Source: CAZFDT01 sp964518335
GTDB lineage: Bacteria; Planctomycetota; Phycisphaerae; Phycisphaerales; Phycisphaeraceae
Length of the DNA: 23,865 nt
Assembly (NCBI GenBank): GCA_964518335.1
Contig: CAZFDT010000078.1
Location: 1-23,865, forward strand
Direction of reading: 5' to 3'
Shown here: positions 22,507 to 23,865 of the stretch, piece after piece
Position numbering within the stretch: the stretch's first letter is position 1
How the letters are laid out: each line of letters opens with the position of its first letter
Made by a program: the position numbers and the translations under genes
The notes under the pieces: generated by a model
Told to the model about the DNA's origin: nothing
What the model saw: the letters and a program-made list of their open reading frames with translations, nothing else
Database searches by the model: none

Positions 22507-23544
22507 ATGAGCGCTAAACAAACGTCCCTGCCCGACAACACCATTGCCGTCGGCGACTGCATCCAGACCATGCAGTCCTGGCCCGCCGCCAGCATCGATC
22601 TGATCTTCGCCGACCCGCCCTATAACATCGGCTACAAATACGACCAGTATGAGGACAAACGTGACGACCACGAGTACGTCCAGTGGACCCAGGACTGGGT
22701 CAGCCAATGCGCCCGCCTGCTCAAGCCCAGCGGGTCGCTCTACATTCTCATCGGCGACGAGTACGCCGCCGAGACGCGCCTCCATCTGAAACGCCTGGAG
22801 CGCGAGCGCCAGCTCGTGTTCCGCAACTGGATCATCTGGCACTACACGTTCGGGCAGAACTGCAAGGCCAAGTTCAATCGCAGTCATGCGCATCTGATGT
22901 ATGCGGTGGGGCCGGGCCTGTTCGATCACAAGGGCAATATGCGTGCGGGCGATCTGCCCTTCACATTCAACCGCGAGGCCGTGGCCGTGCCCAGCGCCCG
23001 GCAGACGACTTACGCCGACGCCCGCGCCAACCCGACGGGCAAGCTTCCCGACGACACGTGGTACCTCCGGCCGCAGGAAGCGATCGCCGATCAACCCGCG
23101 AACGCTACGTCCGGCGATGCTTCCAGTGGCGGGGGCGGGGGCGGGGGCGGGTACTTCGATCCCGAGGGCGACACTTGGTATCTGTCGCGCCTCTGCGGCA
23201 CGTTCAAGGAACGCCAGGGCTGGCACCCCTGTCAGCTCCCCGAGTCGCTGCTCGAACGCATCGTCAAGCTCAGCAGCCACGAGGGCGACGTGGTGTTCGA
23301 CCCGTTCACCGGCAGCGGCACAACGCTGGCGGTCGCCGCGCGACTCAAGCGCCGCTGGCTGGGCTGCGAGCTCAGTGACGACTATGCCGCCCGCGCCACG
23401 CAGCGAATCCAGCACAGCGAGGCGACTGGCCAGACGCACCGGGCCAATCCGCTCTCCATTCAGGAACGCCGCGCCCAGCCGCAGAAAAAACGCGAGCCGC
23501 GGCGTTCGGAGGGCCTGTTCGCTCCGGGGTCGCGCATGGCGTAG
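22507..23544 (+). CDS. Beta-class DNA methyltransferase (N6-adenine or N4-cytosine)
   Basis: This 345-residue DNA amino-methyltransferase transfers a methyl group from S-adenosylmethionine. Catalytic motif IV, IFADPPYN (33-40), precedes the AdoMet-binding motif I, VFDPFTGSGTT (263-273), the beta-class order. DPPY favours N6-adenine but also occurs in N4-cytosine enzymes. The middle region (about 115-240) is the likely target recognition part and contains GTFKERQGWHPCQLPE (231-246), common in this family. Residues 208-215 are eight consecutive glycines encoded by a (GGGGGC)n microsatellite. The basic C-terminal tail (about 310-345) is probably disordered. ATG 22507 has only weak GGAA upstream. 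No restriction endonuclease is next to it in the window, so it may be an orphan methyltransferase, although the right side is cut off by the window end. Confidence 0.92.
   Translation: MSAKQTSLPDNTIAVGDCIQTMQSWPAASIDLIFADPPYNIGYKYDQYEDKRDDHEYVQWTQDWVSQCARLLKPSGSLYILIGDEYAAETRLHLKRLERERQLVFRNWIIWHYTFGQNCKAKFNRSHAHLMYAVGPGLFDHKGNMRAGDLPFTFNREAVAVPSARQTTYADARANPTGKLPDDTWYLRPQEAIADQPANATSGDASSGGGGGGGGYFDPEGDTWYLSRLCGTFKERQGWHPCQLPESLLERIVKLSSHEGDVVFDPFTGSGTTLAVAARLKRRWLGCELSDDYAARATQRIQHSEATGQTHRANPLSIQERRAQPQKKREPRRSEGLFAPGSRMA
23128..23151 (+). repeat. (GGGGGC)n microsatellite encoding the glycine linker
   Basis: There are three full GGGGGC units plus partial ends inside the methyltransferase gene. 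The unit is six bases, so gain or loss of units changes the glycine number without breaking the frame. Confidence 0.9.
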
Positions 23545-23578
23545 GCCAGGGCGATCGCATCTTCTTGACCTTGGGACA

Positions 23579-23787
23579 ATGATCACCATCGACGCCACCC
23601 CCGGGGGTGGGCTGCCAGACCGCCATCGCCGACAAGATCATCCCCAGCGGCGGCGATTGCATCCTGGCGGTCAAGGACAATCAGCCCACGTTGCACGAAG
23701 AGATCAAGCTGCTGTTCGCCGAGGCGATCCCGGCGAAGTTCGAGCACGTGGGCTACGACTTCCACGAGTCGGTGGACAAGGGCCACG
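23579..23787 (+). pseudogene. ISAs1-family transposase remnant, frameshifted and truncated at both ends
   Basis: The fragment begins at ATG 23579 with MITIDA. After a frame change at about 23598 it continues as GCQTAIADKIIPSGGDCILA, VKDNQPTLHEEIKLLF and YDFHESVDKGH, which is the middle DDE-domain region of ISAs1/H-repeat transposases (consensus ITIDAMGCQ...GDYxLAVKxNQPTLHE). Homology stops abruptly after DKGH near 23787. The N-terminal portion of the roughly 370-residue protein is absent. Removing the 10 bases CCCCCGGGGG at 23598-23607 restores GAC GCC ATG GGC TGC CAG, i.e. DAMGCQ, so the frameshift is an insertion of exactly that palindrome. No terminal inverted repeats are recognisable. It lies 34 bases after the methyltransferase stop. 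Confidence 0.85.
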
Positions 23788-23826
23788 TCGCCCGTCCCTT
23801 GACCCCGCGCGGTCCTTCCGGGTTTA

Positions 23827-23865
23827 TCATGGGTAGAGGTCGAGCTTGCCGCAGAAGAAAAGGAT
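23827..23865 (-). CDS. Possible C-terminal end of a minus-strand gene entering from the right
   Basis: On the minus strand the window edge reads ILFFCGKLDLYP and then TGA (23829-23827), which resembles the end of a real protein. With only 12 residues the call is speculative. The same bases on the + strand start with ATG 23829 and a basic peptide, which is the competing reading. Confidence 0.2.
   Translation of the reverse strand: MLFFCGKLDLYP

Noticed and set aside
1..23865. CRISPR arrays, tRNA or rRNA genes
   Set aside because: I found no regularly spaced direct repeats and no cloverleaf or rRNA-like conserved stretches on either strand by eye.

Overview
The window is high-GC bacterial DNA that most resembles a planctomycete, probably of the Phycisphaerae. 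This is inference. It rests on a secreted protein with autotransporter-type beta repeats and a C-terminal PEP-CTERM anchor, NPCBM and chitobiase-C modules on hydrolases, a eukaryote-like UDP-sugar pyrophosphorylase, and an esterase/glycosidase/P450 gene mix. I see no rRNA, tRNA or CRISPR array.

Left part (1-3800). The 3' end of a GH4 alpha-glycosidase runs in from the left on the + strand. It faces a minus-strand series: AmmeMemoRadiSam protein B (Memo), protein A (AMMECR1), a creatininase-family amidohydrolase, a small membrane protein and a pterin-4a-carbinolamine dehydratase. The first four overlap or lie within 51 bases of each other. The radical SAM partner of the A/B pair is not here.

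Middle (3801-18106). A perfect-stem terminator closes a 780-residue PEP-CTERM/beta-repeat surface protein on the minus strand. Upstream of it, after a 310-base AT-rich gap, lies a tight minus-strand operon of eight genes. In transcription order they are an SDR dehydrogenase, an enolase-superfamily sugar-acid dehydratase, an RraA-family aldolase/lyase, a cytochrome P450, a secreted serine esterase, a GH29 alpha-L-fucosidase, an isochorismatase-fold hydrolase fused to chitobiase-C and NPCBM modules, and a secreted GH20 beta-hexosaminidase. Gaps run from a 1-base overlap to 37 bases. The set reads as a programme that strips a substituted fucose/HexNAc glycan outside the cell and oxidises the released deoxy- or O-methyl-sugar inside. 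It is the best candidate for an undescribed system in the window.

Right part (18107-23865). Divergently, a secreted CAP-domain protein and a UDPGP-family nucleotidyltransferase run on the + strand. They converge on a D-2-hydroxyacid dehydrogenase and a 7Fe ferredoxin on the minus strand, with two mirror-image G-quadruplex repeats around the dehydrogenase start. A beta-class DNA methyltransferase with an eight-glycine linker follows on the + strand. The window ends in a broken ISAs1-type transposase remnant whose reading frame is interrupted by a 10-base C5G5 palindrome.
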